DNA of 64,000 nucleotides from Cocos nucifera (Eukaryota; Streptophyta; Magnoliopsida; Arecales; Arecaceae): contig QRFJ01003026.1 in the NCBI GenBank assembly GCA_006176705.1, positions 124,001-188,000 on the forward strand, written 5' to 3'. Below are positions 47,777 to 60,480 of this stretch, in pieces. How positions within the stretch are numbered: position 1 is the first letter of the stretch; each line of letters opens with the position of its first letter. The notes under the pieces are model-generated. The model was not told the origin of the DNA, ran no database searches, and saw only the letters and a list, made by a program, of their open reading frames with translations. The translations under genes and the position numbers were made by a program.

Positions 47777-50700
47777 TGTCACGCCCCCGATCCGAGATTG
47801 CAAGTCGAAGATCATGGCAACCGACCGATATCATAAAGCAACAGCGGAATAAAATCTAAATAATTTATCATCATCTTTAATTCAAATAACTAAAACAAAT
47901 GTTCTACAAATAAAATTTCTACAATTTGCATCAAGGTTCAATAAATCGAAAATATCAAACTCTGTTACTAATTCGCCCTCCCATATCAAATTCCTAGATC
48001 AAGTTAAATCTTTGAATCTATAAAAAAAAATAGAAACCATCATGAGCTAAACAGCCTAAGTAATGAATACCTTGACTAGATAATTCATATGATAATATAA
48101 ATTGCAAATTTCAAGACATTGTTTACCATCAACCAGTATATATTCAAAACATGAATTCGGTAATGTCAGGTTCTTTCAAAAATATTTATATGCATATTTA
48201 TATCTAATTTTAAAATTAATTATATTCAAAAATTTGGTTCAAAATAAATTTTACTTAACTCATCAGCCTTCAATTATGACCACACTTATATCCTATGGCT
48301 AGGCCAGAATACATACTTATACCTCGTGGCTGGGCCGAAATACCATACTTATATCCTATGATCGGACCAGAAATAGAATCATGAGCTCAAAGTGCCAATG
48401 CATAACCTCCAATTGGCAGGGTTCAAAACATAATCAGGCTGAGAGTCTAAATTTGGTTCATATAAAAATTTTTTTTCATAAAATAATACATATTTCATAA
48501 TCAAGTCAAAATATGCAAATATGATTTTGGATCACCAAAATAATACAGAAAAATATTACTTCAAGTTTTTCATATCAATTTTCATGCAAAACATATTCTT
48601 CATAAGATTCATAAGTCACATATAAATCAAGTAATAACCTATTCGATATTCAAAATAATCTCATATAAATGAAAAATCTAGAGAAGGTAGGTCATTACTT
48701 ACCTCTCGAGCTAAATCAATTGATTAGTCTAACTAATTTTGTGAATCTACTGTATTAGAAGTTCGCGCATCTTGTTGCATAAGAGTATAGACCCTTCCTT
48801 TGGTCAGGGTTTTAGTTATCCATCTTTGTTTTGTTCAATTGGGGTAGGCCGATTCTTAATATTTTGTGGAAACTCGGCTATTTTGTGATCTATCTTACCA
48901 CATTTAAAATAAGCAGCAATGATCCAACGACATTCACTATCAGCATGAGCTTTACCACATCTTGAACATCTAATACTATTAGATGATCCTGAGTTATCAC
49001 TCGCCGGCCACTTACTCAAATTTTTAGTATTTTTATTGTTTCGACCATGAGAATCATCCAATCAATTCCTTTTCTTTTGGTTTCTTTCTCTTTCTGTACG
49101 TTCTTCATTGACCTTTCTTTCAATGATCAGTGCTTTATTTACTATATCTGCATAAATCGTCAACTCATATAGAATTACTTGTTTTTGAATTTTAGTCTTT
49201 AGTCTCATCTCGAATTTATGAACTCGTTCTCGCTCACCATCGACTAATCTCGGAGCAAATTTAGCCAGCGTAGTAAATTTAGCTGCATACTTAGCCATAC
49301 TCATACTTATTTGTTTTAGATAAATAAACTCCTGTTCTTTCTGGGTTCTTACACTCCAAGAAAAATATTGGTCATAGAATGCAATCCAAAATCTTTTTCA
49401 AGTAAGTCATTTTCCATCTTGTTCATATTTACGCTCTAGTCACTGCCACTAGTTAAATGCTTCACCTTGTAATAAATAAGCTGCAAATCAAATCTTTTCT
49501 TCATCATGGCACTATTGGATAACAAACGCTTTCTCCATCTCTATTATCCAATTATCAGCTTTCAATGGTTCAGTACTCTCCTTGAAAGGTGGTGGAGTTA
49601 ACTTTTTAAATTCTGTGATGTTGTTTCATTGTACAGGCTGCTCTCCATGTCCATGCTATTGAGGTTGAGGTTGATGTTGTGTATCTCGCAGTGCTTGCTA
49701 CTTTTCCATTAACTGTTGCTGCCTCTGCATTATTCCAACTATGGTTTGCATTAATTAAGCCATGTCTGGTGCTTGTGGCTCTACTTGGATGTTCCTAGTA
49801 TGATCAACCACTCCTTTCTATTGAGGGATATTACCAACTTGTTGAGGAGTGTCATCCTCCTGTTGGTTCGCTGTTTCTCCAACAACACCTCGAGCAGTCC
49901 TCTTTATTTGAGGTGGAGCCATCTTATACGAACAATGGTTGACAAATTCAACTAACCTAATATCCAAAAATCATATTTTTATCAAACTATAGTCATAATT
50001 ATTTTTCAAGATAAAATCCTAAATTCTTAGGATAGTCAAAGGTCAAATTTTCCCTCTCATGATCTATCAAAACTATTTAAAGCATCTTTCTAAGAATATG
50101 AGAAAATCCTAGATGAGAGAGAAACACTATCTAGAGGGAGAAGGGAAATTTTTCTAGAGATAAAGTAGAGAGAGAAAGTGAGGAGAGAGAAAGTTGGACT
50201 TTTAGAGAGAGAAAGTGGGATTCAGACTTAGAGAGGGAAGAGAGAAAAGGGAGAAAAAAATCTCTCTTATTTTTTTTTTTCTTTTTTTTCTCTTTCTTCT
50301 TGTAGTTTTGCTTTGGAGGAACATGGGACCGTGAGGTTCCCTCCTATTTCCTTGGACCAGAGGGATGGCTATAGGCCAATGGTCGGCGGCAACCGGGGTT
50401 GCGACAGTGCATCCCAGCAAAACCAAACCGACGGTCAGTGATGATCGCCAGCATTAGAAAAATCAAAAACAAGGGCATGAAAATAGGGGATTTCTAAAAA
50501 TATTTCTTCGATGAAAATTGGCAGCTAGCAAGGCTTTTGATGCAACAGGAAGGGAAAAGTGAGGAAAAGAAAAAGCCGATCTTACCTTGGTCTTCGGCAG
50601 CCTTTTCAACTTAATTTTTCGACGAGCACAATGAAAGCTTCCATGAAGAAGATCTGACGATCCACATCAATTGTGCCTCGAATTTTGAATGGGGAAATGA

Positions 50701-50885
50701 GGGAAGCTTCTTCCTTATAAATAGATCCGGTGGGGAGGAGTTTCATTCCTCTCCTGGCATGGATTTTGACTCCAACTAGGAGTCTATCGAGAGGATGAAG
50801 AAGACTCCCTACAGGAGTCTTCCGATTCCTCTTTTTTTTTGGGTTCGTGCTTTAAGATCCATGCAACTTGCTTTAGGGTATTACA
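47777..50885 (-). repeat. 3' LTR (gag-containing) of the gypsy-type element
   Basis: 3,109 bp. On the minus strand it begins TGTAATACCCTAAAGC. TATA-like CTATTTATAAGG lies near 50715-50727 and a splice-donor-like AAGGTAAG near 50585. The second donor-like GAGGTAAGTAATG lies after gag (about 48697-48710). It ends GGGGGCGTGACA. Confidence 0.88.
48741..49922 (-). pseudogene. Ty3/gypsy gag relic within the 3' LTR
   Basis: The start ATG at 49920-49922 opens MAPPQIKRTARGV. A retrotransposon gag domain follows (MAKYAAKFTTLAKFAPRL, about 49240-49295), then a basic linker and a zinc-knuckle region (CSRCGKAHADSEC, about 48930-48970). The second knuckle-like motif has lost cysteines. Several stops and shifts divide the frame. 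The C-terminus corresponds to the gag-protease junction, but no protease catalytic motif is seen. Confidence 0.8.
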
Positions 50886-51244
50886 TTCTTTCCTCCTAAA
50901 AAAAATTTCATCCTCAAAATTTTTCTTGTGTAGATCCTTAAAATTCAAGATTACTTTTATCTTAAATCATAATCAACCCTCGAATTTCTATATCGATTCC
51001 ATCATCATATCCCTTCAAATCAAAGTACTGTTCTCATCAACTTGAAAATAATTTAGACCACTATCCTTCCACTGTGTACTCTGATTCAATTCTTCTAATG
51101 CAGTTGTGTCAAATTTAATTTTCTAAGTTATCATAGTCAATACAAGTTGCTGTCCCTATGTTCCTAATATCTACCCATCTATACTCAAGTCTGAATCTAT
51201 ATGTCTTTAATTCATCCACTTGATTGCTTTGATACCACCACAAT
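50886..51244 (-). other. 359-bp internal region of the gypsy-type element
   Basis: Bounded by the polypurine tract (about 50886-50900) and the primer-binding-site-like sequence (about 51226-51240, TGGTGGTATCAAAGC on the minus strand). No coding sequence is recognisable. This is all that remains between the two LTRs. Confidence 0.85.
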
Positions 51245-54200
51245 TATCACGCCCCCGGCTCGAGATTGCAAGCCAAGAATCATGGCAACTACTGCATACT
51301 TGTAGAGAGCTCTTTCCACAAGCATGCAAGGCATCTTATCACGATATCATAAAGTAAGAGGAGAATAAAATCCAAATAATTTATCATCATCTTTAATTTA
51401 AATAACTAAAATAAATATTCTACAAATAAAATTTCTACAATTTGCATCAAGGTTCAATAAATCCTATTCTAAAAGAAAATATCAAACTCTATCACTAATT
51501 CGCTCTCCCATATCAAATCCCTGGATTAAGCTAAATCTCTTAATCTATAAAAACAAATAAAAACCATCATGAGCTAAACAGCCCAGTAAGTAATGAATAT
51601 CCTAACTAGATAATTCATATGATAATGTAAATCATAAATTTTAAGACACTATTTACCATTAATCAGTATATATTCAAAACATGAATTCGATAATGTCAAG
51701 ATCTTTTAAAAATATTTATATGCATATTCATATATCTAATTTTAAAATTAATCATATTCAAAAATCTAGTTCAAAATAAATTTTATTTAACTCATCAGCC
51801 TTCAACTATGACTGTACTTATATCCTGTGGTCGGGCAAGAATACCACACTTACATCCCATGGTCGGACCGAAATACCACACTTATATCCTGTTGCCAGAC
51901 CAAAAATAGAATCATAAGCTCAAAGTGCCAATGCATAACCCTCAATTGGCAGGGTTCAGAACATAGTCAAGCTGAGAGTCTAAATCTGATTCATATCAAA
52001 TTTTTTTTTACAAAATAACACATATTTCATAATCATGTCAAAATATGCAAATATGATTTCAGATCACCAAATAATATAGAAAAATATTACTTCAAGTTTT
52101 TGATATCAATTTTGCATAACATATTCTTCATAAGATTCATAAGTCACATATAAATCAATTAATAACTTATTCGATATTCAAAATAATCGCATATAAATGA
52201 AAAATCTAGAGAAGGTAGGTCATTACTTACCTCACGAGCTAAATCAATTGATTGGTCTAACTAATTTTATGAATCTTTTTCAAAATCTGTTACTACTGTA
52301 TTAGAAGTCTGCGCATCTTGTTGCATAAGAGTATAGACCCTTTCTTGGGTTAGGCGTTTTAGTTGTCCATCTTTGTTTTGTTCAATTGGGATAGGTCGAT
52401 TCTCAATATTTTGTTGGCACTCGGCTATTTTGTGACCTATCTTACCATATTTAAAACAAGCACCAGTGATTCAATGACATTTACTATCAGCATGAGCTTT
52501 ACCACATCTAGAATATCTAATACTATTAGATGATCTTGAGTTATCACTCACTGGCCTGTTACTCGAATTTTCAGTATTTTTATAGTTTTGACCATGCAAA
52601 TCATCCGATCTATTCTTTTCTTTTGTTTTTTTTCTCTTTCTGTACGTTCTTCATTAACCTATCTTTTAATGATTAGTGCTTTATTTACCACATCCGCATA
52701 AGTCGTCAACTCATATGGAACCACTTGTTTTCGAGTTTCAGTTCTCAGTTCCATCTCGAATTTATGAACTTGTTCTTGCTCATCATCCACCAATTTCGGA
52801 GCAAATTTAGCCATCTTAATTAATTTAGCTTCATACTTAGCCACACTTATACTTCTTTATTTTAGATAAATAAACTCCTGTTCGAAGAAAATATTGGTCA
52901 TAGAATGCAATCCAAAATCTTTTTCAAGTCATTCTCCATCTTGTTCATATTTACGCTCTAGTCGCTGCCACGAGTTAAATGCTTCACCTTGTAATGAATA
53001 AGCTATAAATCGAATCTTTTCTTCATTGTGATACTATTGGACAGCAAACGCTTTCTTCATCTCTATTATCCAATTATCAGCTTCCAAGAGTTCAGTAGTC
53101 CCCTTGAAAGATGGTGGAGCTAACTTTTTAAATTTCGTGATGTTGTTTCATTGCACAGGTTGCTCTCCTTGTCCATGCTGTTGGGGTTGAGGTTGATGTT
53201 GTGTATCTTGCAGTGCTTCCTGCTATTCCATTAACTGCTATTGCCTTTGCATTATTCTAATTATGGTTTGCATTAATTGAGCCATGTATGGTGCTTGTGG
53301 CTCTACTTGGGTGTTCCTAGTAGGATCAACCACTCCTTTCTATTGAGGGGTATTACCCACTTGTTGAGGAGTGCCATCCTCCTGTTGGTTCGATATTTCT
53401 CCAACAACACCTCGAGTAGTCCTCTTTATCTGACGTGGAGCCATCTTATACGAACAATGGTGGACAAATTCAATTAACCTAATATCCAAAAATTATATTT
53501 TTTCAAACTATAATCATAATTATTTTTCAAGATAAAATTCTAAATTCTTATAGGACAGATTATTCACCAGTCAAAGGTCAAATTTTCTCAATCATGATCT
53601 ATCAAAACTACTTAAAGAATCTTTCTAAGAATCTGAGAAAATCCTAGAAGAGGGAGAAACACTATCTAGAGGAAGAAGTGAAACTTTTTTAGAGAGAGAA
53701 AGTAAGAGAGAAAGTGAGGAGAGAGAAAGTTGGACTTCTAGAGAGAAAGTGGGATTCAGACTCAAAGAAGGGAGAGAGGGAGAAAATCTCTCTCTTCTTT
53801 TTTTTTTCTTTTCTTTTTCTTCTTTTCTTTCTTTTTTTTTCTCCTTCTTCCTATGGTTTTGCTTTGGAGGAATAGGGGACCGTAAGGTCCCCTCCTTCAA
53901 TTTCCTTGGACCAAAGGGATGGTTGCCGGCAGCTGGGGCTGTGATGGTGCATCCTAGCGAAACCATATCGACGGTCGGCTTTGACTGCTAGCGTCAGAAA
54001 AATAAAAAAAAAGGGCATGAAAATAGGGGATTTCTAAAAATATTTCTTAGACAAAAATCGGCGGCTCGCGGGGCTTCTGACGTAATAGGAAGGAAGGAAA
54101 AGGTGAGGGAAAGAAAAAGCCGATCTTACCTTGGTCTCCAGCAGCTTTTTCAACTCAATTTTCTAGCGAGCACAACGAAAGCTTCCATGAAGAAGATCCA

Positions 54201-54394
54201 GTGATCCTCACCGATTGTGCCTCGATTTTTGATTGGAGAAAAGAGAGAAGCTTCTTCCCTATAAATAGATCCAGTGGGAAGGAGTTTCACTCCTCCCCCG
54301 GCATGGATTTCGATTCCAACTAGAAGTCTTTTGATTTCCCTTTTGTTTTGAGTTCATGCTTTAAGATCCGTGTAACTTGTTTTAGGGTATTACA
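51245..54394 (-). repeat. 5' LTR (gag-containing) of the gypsy-type element
   Basis: 3,150 bp and collinear with 47777-50885. Its end has GTGATA where the partner has GTGACA. TATA-like CTATTTATAGGG lies near 54259-54271. The donor-like AAGGTAAG (about 54125) and the donor-like GAGGTAAGTAATG (about 52223-52236) are at the same places as in the other LTR. Confidence 0.88.
52267..53444 (-). pseudogene. Ty3/gypsy gag relic within the 5' LTR
   Basis: The ATG at 53442-53444 opens MAPRQIKRTTRGV. The gag core (MAKYEAKLIKMAKFAPKL) is open at 52659-52844. The end reads RVYTLMQQDAQTSNTVVT and then a stop at 52267-52269, that is, up to the point where gypsy protease normally begins. Internal stops are present. 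The matching start and stop region in both LTRs shows that gag was part of the LTR before insertion. Confidence 0.8.
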
Positions 54395-55088
54395 TGGGTT
54401 AAATAGGTTCAATGGATTAAATAAGTTATCTAACACAACTCGATCTGAATATTAAACAGATTAAATAGGTTAAATGGGTCAAATATCTGAAACCTAAATC
54501 CAACAAAATATTAAACGGGTTAAACGGGTCGACCTATTTATGTTCCAAATCCATTTAGAACCTAAACCTATTTATAGCAGGTTGAATACAGATCAGGTTG
54601 ATGGATCAGGTTGTATTTTGCCAGCCCTATCCAAGAACCAGTAAAGCTGAGTATTATTTGTTGCCTCCACCCACTACCAATGCTTCCTCTCTTTTGCATT
54701 TTAAGTCTTAGCCTGACCTGACTAAGAGACATTAGAATAACAGTTAGTGTGTAGCGTGGCCATCTCTTAAGATCTTATCTTTCTACTATATTGAATATTC
54801 CTACAATCAACCATTATATTTTCACAAAATTCTGAAGGCAAGGTGTCTCCACAATAATAATTGAAGTTGCCCTCTATAGCTATTTTAGATGAAATCAACA
54901 GCGTTATTAGCTTCCCGAAAGGTATGAGACACCATAAATCCCCTAAGTGTGGACTTCCATTGATTTATATCACTCAACAGAGGAGACCGAGCTTGTCAAC
55001 ATAAGATGGTTTGGAAATCTATCTAATGACAATTAATGAATCCCCCTCAAGCCATAACTTTGGTACTTGCAACTCATTAACAGCCAGC

Positions 55089-57363
55089 TGTTAGATATAT
55101 GTGCCCTAGAAGCCAGAATTGGCTGACACTTGTAATACACTTCTAGGGGCAAAATTGTAATTTTGACTATAATTAATGAAATGGGTTATTTTCTATCACA
55201 CATGTGTATTTAGTGTCTGTGATACATCCTTTGAGTTAATGGTAATGATAATTCATATTTTCAAGAGTTGAAAATTTAAGACATGAATAATGATTATTAA
55301 CTCATAAACAGCTCCCGACCATAGGATCATCACGAGGATGGTGATTGATCCGGAAGGTTGGTGTACGATCGCTTCTCTTTAGTAGATGAGTCTTGAGTCT
55401 ACGGTGTGGAGACACCGGAGCGAGAGTACAGGTACTCGTTAGAGAACGAGGGCACTGAGCGTGACCACCTCGAGTAGTCATTAGGAAGTCTACCTTCTCG
55501 TCAATGACTGACTCGATGCTGCAGTAGTGTGTCTGGTTCTTTGACCTGAGATGCATCGGCAGTTCACCTTGAGGGTGTTATAGTTTGACTACACCATTAC
55601 TCGGTCTCCTAGCCATATGGAACCCTGAGGTGTATGTTGGCTGTGACATGTTCATTGTAGGAACTGGATTGCATCAAGATGGGATCTATCTACCTCGGTG
55701 GTAGAGGAGTAGCCCTATGATGATCATGAGAATCAAGTCCTGAAGCCCATGGCCATGGCAGAGTGAAATAATAGAAAGAGTTTCTATTTAGATTTTCACA
55801 TTGGACTCGAATCGAATGATTACATCATATGACAGAGACTAGGGTTTGACGAGTTCACCTTAACCCTAATCTGATCGGGGCTCAAGATAGAAGAACTTAA
55901 TCACACAGGTAGCTGCACCAAGAGGTTCGCATTCAGCTCTGATGGGTTGCCACCATATACTGCTAGGTGTCACTGGTGGATTTTGGGAGCAATTAGAATG
56001 ATTTAGATGATCGATCATTCTAGCTGTTCGAATCAGAAGAGTTCTGATCCATCGAAAGGAGTTTCGATGATGTCTATGATAGAGATCATGACATATCCCA
56101 TTACCATACAGAACTGAACCTAACTGGGTCACACAAACAAGGGTTTGAATCTGGTGATCATCAATTGAACTGATCTAGTTCAATTGATCTGAATGAGATT
56201 CAATTAGGTTCAAGGAAATCGTGCTAGCACTCGATTGAACCTAACGTTCTTCTTTTACTATCATAAATAAGTTGTCCTGACTGAGCCAAAGGAGTTTGTG
56301 CTCAATCAGAGGCCTTCATATGGTCTGACTGGAGGTTGTCCAAGTCAGAATAGGTTGTCTTATTTGTAAGACATTACCTGCCATTTTTGGTCACCTGCCA
56401 TTTCTTGTTCTTTGACTTTGGTCAAAAGTCTACCTTTGACTGGTCAAACGTTGACCATTCACCCTTTGACTTTTGACCACATGTCATGCACCTATTGGAG
56501 AGCTGGTGGGGGCCTGTCCCCCTGCCAGAACCTGGCAAGGAGAAGGGCGCACGCCAAGGGTGGCGTGAGCCCAAGTAGGAGGCGCCTAGGAGTCCTTGTT
56601 GGACAAGGACTCCACCTCCCTTTTGGATTCCAATCAGAGTTCTACTAAGAATCCAGTTTGACTGGTCTTAGGTTCCCTCTAAGGAGGAATCCAGGGGTCT
56701 CTATTCCAACCAATCAGATTTAGATCTGATTTCACAAAGGGTTGTGATTGGTTGAGAGGAAGAGGAGTTGGATCATAAGAGGTCTATAAATAAGACCCTG
56801 CGCCCAACCCTAATTCTAATGCTAAAATGAGATTTCCCACGCCCCAAGGCTGCCTCTCCCCTCCTTCTCCACGCCATAGTCTCTTCTCCCCTTGCTCTCC
56901 ACGTCCAAAAGGGTTTTGGATTTAGTTTGGTGCGATTCAGATCAAGGAAAGGCGATCAAAAGCAAGAAGGCTGCGCTGGTGCAAAAGGACGACTGCAGAT
57001 CTTCAAAAGAGTTTTGAAGATCCTCCAGATCAGATCCAGATCTGATTTTTGGAGGTGTGATAGAGAAGAAGAGGATCTCCAGATCCAACCCGAGTGGATA
57101 CCGGTAGAGGCCAGGCGCTTGCGTGGCTAAGATCCGGAACCTTCCGCTGCAATCAGGATCATCTACAGGGTAATAGGATTACCCAAATCAGGTAAATTGA
57201 ATTTGATTTAATTTATCTTGTTTTATTTTATTTATTAAAATAATAAGAATCAGATCTGAAATATATCAAGATCTGATTAAGATCAAGAGAAAATTTTGAA
57301 ATATATCTCTTGATCTAATCAGATCTGGACGAACCTGGACCGGGAAATCAGGATTTTCCTTCA
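55089..57363 (+). mobile_element. Solo Copia LTR inserted in the LINE RNase H region
   Basis: 2,275 bp, with the same TGTTAGATATATG start and TTTTCCTTCA end as the intron-3 LTRs. A perfect CCAGC duplication flanks it (55084-55088 and 57364-57368). TATA-like TATAAATA lies at 56785-56792. Taking out the LTR and one duplication rejoins the LINE RNase H frame (AELIAAWLGMM then LAVNELQVPKLW). Confidence 0.94.
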
Positions 57364-57913
57364 CCAGCATCATACCCAACCATGCTGCTATTAACTCCGC
57401 TTGAGGAATGGAGGATGCACCAAGAATTCTTCCTCTTGCTCTTATAAGATGACCACAATGATCTGTTTACAAATGCTGCAGCAAATTTAGAATGATTTAC
57501 AGTAGCATCAAAATTTATTTTTAAGACTCCAGAGGAAGGGGGCAACCAAGCAACAAATACATTACTATGGTTGGTATTGTGAATAGGAAAGTTACCCAGT
57601 GCCTCGATGGAGAAGTAGATGAGAGCTGTTGTGGTTTTGAAATGATATAGCCGTAGGCTTGTCGTACTAGATGAGCAAGATGAGTGTAATTGGTATTAAA
57701 AATCTTATCATTGCAGCCCCCCAGATTAACTAGGCAACATCGGCAAACAAGGCATTCACCCCCTTACCTACTTGAGCTGTGAATATGAAATCGATCAAAG
57801 CTGGCATGGAGTGGGGGAGGAAGTCGTGTCCACTCATGCGTTGTAACTATTCCTAGTAGACCATAGCAAAAGGATAGAATAGCCACATGTTCAGCATTTT
57901 CATGTATAGAACA

Positions 57914-60480
57914 TCACTGATCATAATTAACATTATTTATGTTGATGATACTCTGGTTACATAATAATGGTTTGGTTGGCAGTCTATCCCATAATAGCTT
58001 CCACCAAAAGACTTTTACTCTCATGGGAGAACTAACCTTCCAAACACTATTAAAGAGAAAAGTATTTTCAGTATTTATTATCGATTTCATCAGGCAATAC
58101 ATATCTTTATAATTGACCTGATACAGTTTGGTCCCTACACAGCTGATCAAACCAATTTCCTTTAGCAAGTGTAATTTTTTATATTTGGTTTGTCATGTCA
58201 GTTGAGAATAAAAATTACAGTTTAGATTGGTCCTACTCATGATTAGATTCAATAAGCTGTTGCAACTTGGCACTTAGGTTGCATTCATGGATGTTCAAGG
58301 GGGTTGGCCGCTTAGAAAAAAGGATCTTAGACAACCAGGGGTCTTGGATTATATTAATTTGATTTCCCATCCCAATGTTCCACACAAAGTAGGGTTGCAT
58401 TAAAGGTCCACGGTCATAGATTCTCTTCTAAATGGGAGAGCACTTTCTTAGCATAAGATAACTATCCCAGTAACTATCAAAGTCTTATTTGGCTCCAAAT
58501 TGACCCTTAGGGAATTGGAATTAAGCACAACCTCGGCAGCCATTTTACAAAGAAAGGCCTTGTGCCTCGTGAGAAAATCAACCATATCTAGACCATCCTG
58601 GTTCTTAAGTGAGCATACCCTCTCCCAACAAAGTAAGTGAAGCTTTTTTTGATCAAATGAATATCCCCATAATAAAGCTCTAAACTCTTTCTCAAGCTTC
58701 AAAAGAATTTTAATAGGCATTAGGACAGAAGCTAAACAGTAAATATGTATTGATAATAGCATAGATTGGATGAGGATTGCTCTCCCCGCTAAGGAGAGAG
58801 AGCCTTCCACTTCTAACTACCAACTCTAGCCAACACCTTCTCAATCAAAAAGTTGAACTTAGAAGGAGCCAGCTGATCACCAAATAAAGGGGTGCTAATA
58901 TGATTCTTGGTACCTACTCTTTCAGACATCCTGAATAGTCTCTTGATTTGGGATTTAACTGTGTGGAGTTGGTGGACTAATTTTGATAGGGGATTTTCTC
59001 ACATTGATTGCTTGTCATGATAAGGAACAATATGTTTCAACAATTGCAATGAGGCAAATGCTATCCTTGACCATAGCATGAGCAATCAACAAATAGTCAT
59101 TTGCAAAAAAAAAATAAATAAATATAGAGGGTCAATCTCGAGAGAGTTTAAAGGCCTTTAGCATATGATTTTGGACTGCATAGTGCAGAAACCTTGAGAA
59201 TATCCCTGAGCATATACTAAAAAGATATGGTGAAAGTGGATAGCCTTATTTGAAATCACGAGAAGGGTAAAACTAATTTGTAGGAGGACCATTGATCAAT
59301 AGAGCATAAGCAAAATTATGCATAGCCTCCTTAATTAGTTGAATGAATTTAGAAAGAAACCCAAATTAGCTAAGCATTTTGAAAAGGAAGGTAGTGAATC
59401 TGATCATATGCTTTCTCCATATCCAATTTGAGTATCATTAGACTTCTCGAGACTGGGGCTTTGTCAAGAGAATACATGAGCTCTCGACTTAATAGAATTT
59501 GATTTGCAATATTCTGATCTTGAATGAAAGCCCCCTGCATAGGTGATATGATTTGAGGAAGGATAGGTTTTAACTTGTTCACTAGAACTTTAGCCATAAT
59601 TTTATAAATAGAATTATACAAGCTAATGGGTCTAAAGTCCTCAGCTTTTTTAGGGTTGCTAACTTTAGGAACTAAAGTGATATAAATCTTTTTCCAGCCA
59701 GTTGGCATTTTATCAACTTTGAAAAAGTATTGGACCACTTGAATAACCTCAAATTTAATAATATACCAGAACTCCATAAAGAAAAAATTAGGAAATCCAT
59801 TAGGGCCTGGGATTTATCAGGATGCATCCTCTAAATTGCTTCAATAATTTCAGCTTCCCCCACATCATGAATTAGTGTCATATCTTGATCATGAGAGACC
59901 TTTAGAAACACTACTAGAACAACATGCTCCTGTTGAAGAAGAGCTTCAGACCATCTCTCCTGAAAGTAATCGAAGAGGGCTTGATTAATAATGATTGATT
60001 CTCCACCACCTCTCCTTGACTTGTCTTAAGTCTGATAATGTGGTTCCTTCTCCTTAATGTCATAGATTTATGAAAGAAGTGCATATTCACATCTTTCTCT
60101 TTGAGCCAAGAAGCTTTAGCCTTTTGCCTCCAAACTATCTCTTGGATATTTAGATTTTTATGATATGCTCTAATTAGAGATAAGAGATGCAAATGCTGTT
60201 GCTTGGTGAGGCCCTCTATCAAAGCCTCCAGAGTTTGTAAATGATAAATCTCATCGAGCCGCTACTTCCTTTTGAATAAATTACTAATGTTTTTCTTCGA
60301 CTGCTTAAAAGCTGATTTAGTGTAGGTAAGCAATTTTATTAGCTTAACATCAGGAGAGTACTGACCCTTACAATGCCAAGCATGCTCAATCACCTCATGA
60401 ATGCCTTCATAAGATAGCCAAATTTTTTCGAATCTAAAGGGTGTAGCACCCCTCGTAATATCATCATAGGTTGAAAGCAT
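57914..60480 (-). pseudogene. LINE ORF2 remnant (endonuclease end, reverse transcriptase, zinc-binding region)
   Basis: Open fragments in minus frames are: 60262-60480 (end of endonuclease), 59914-60222 (WRQKAKASWLKEKD, typical of plant LINE linkers), 59370-59777 (ITLVPKVSNPKKAEDFRPIS, then MQGAFIQDQNI and KLDMEKAYDQ of reverse transcriptase), 58448-58810 (SLAGRAILIQSML) and 57914-58168 (zf-RVT). The catalytic YADD-type segment lies in the decayed gap between 58810 and 59370. The element cannot be active. Confidence 0.85.

Larger units (their letters stand above)
47777..54394 (-). mobile_element. Gypsy-type retrotransposon with gag inside its LTRs
   Basis: A perfect TGGGT duplication flanks it (47772-47776 and 54395-54399). 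The two repeats of about 3.1 kb (47777-50885 and 51245-54394) end TGTAATACCC...GGGGGCGTGACA on the minus strand. A polypurine tract (TTAGGAGGAAAGAA) abuts the left repeat and a primer-binding-site-like TGGTATCAAAGC follows the right one, fixing the minus orientation and proving that these are the LTRs. Only 359 bp lie between them. A gag gene ending at the protease junction sits in each LTR, upstream of the primer-binding site. No pol is present, so it is non-autonomous. Confidence 0.88.
47439..54629. mobile_element. Non-autonomous hAT-type element, split by a later retrotransposon
   Basis: A perfect 8-bp duplication TCCAAGAA flanks it (47431-47438 and 54630-54637), as expected for hAT. The ends TAGGGTGGCAA and, in reverse complement, TAGGGCTGGCAA form short inverted repeats. 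Without the 6,618-bp gypsy-type insertion and its duplication, the element is about 568 bp. It is built mainly of degenerate GGTTAAAT-type words and has no transposase. Confidence 0.85.
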
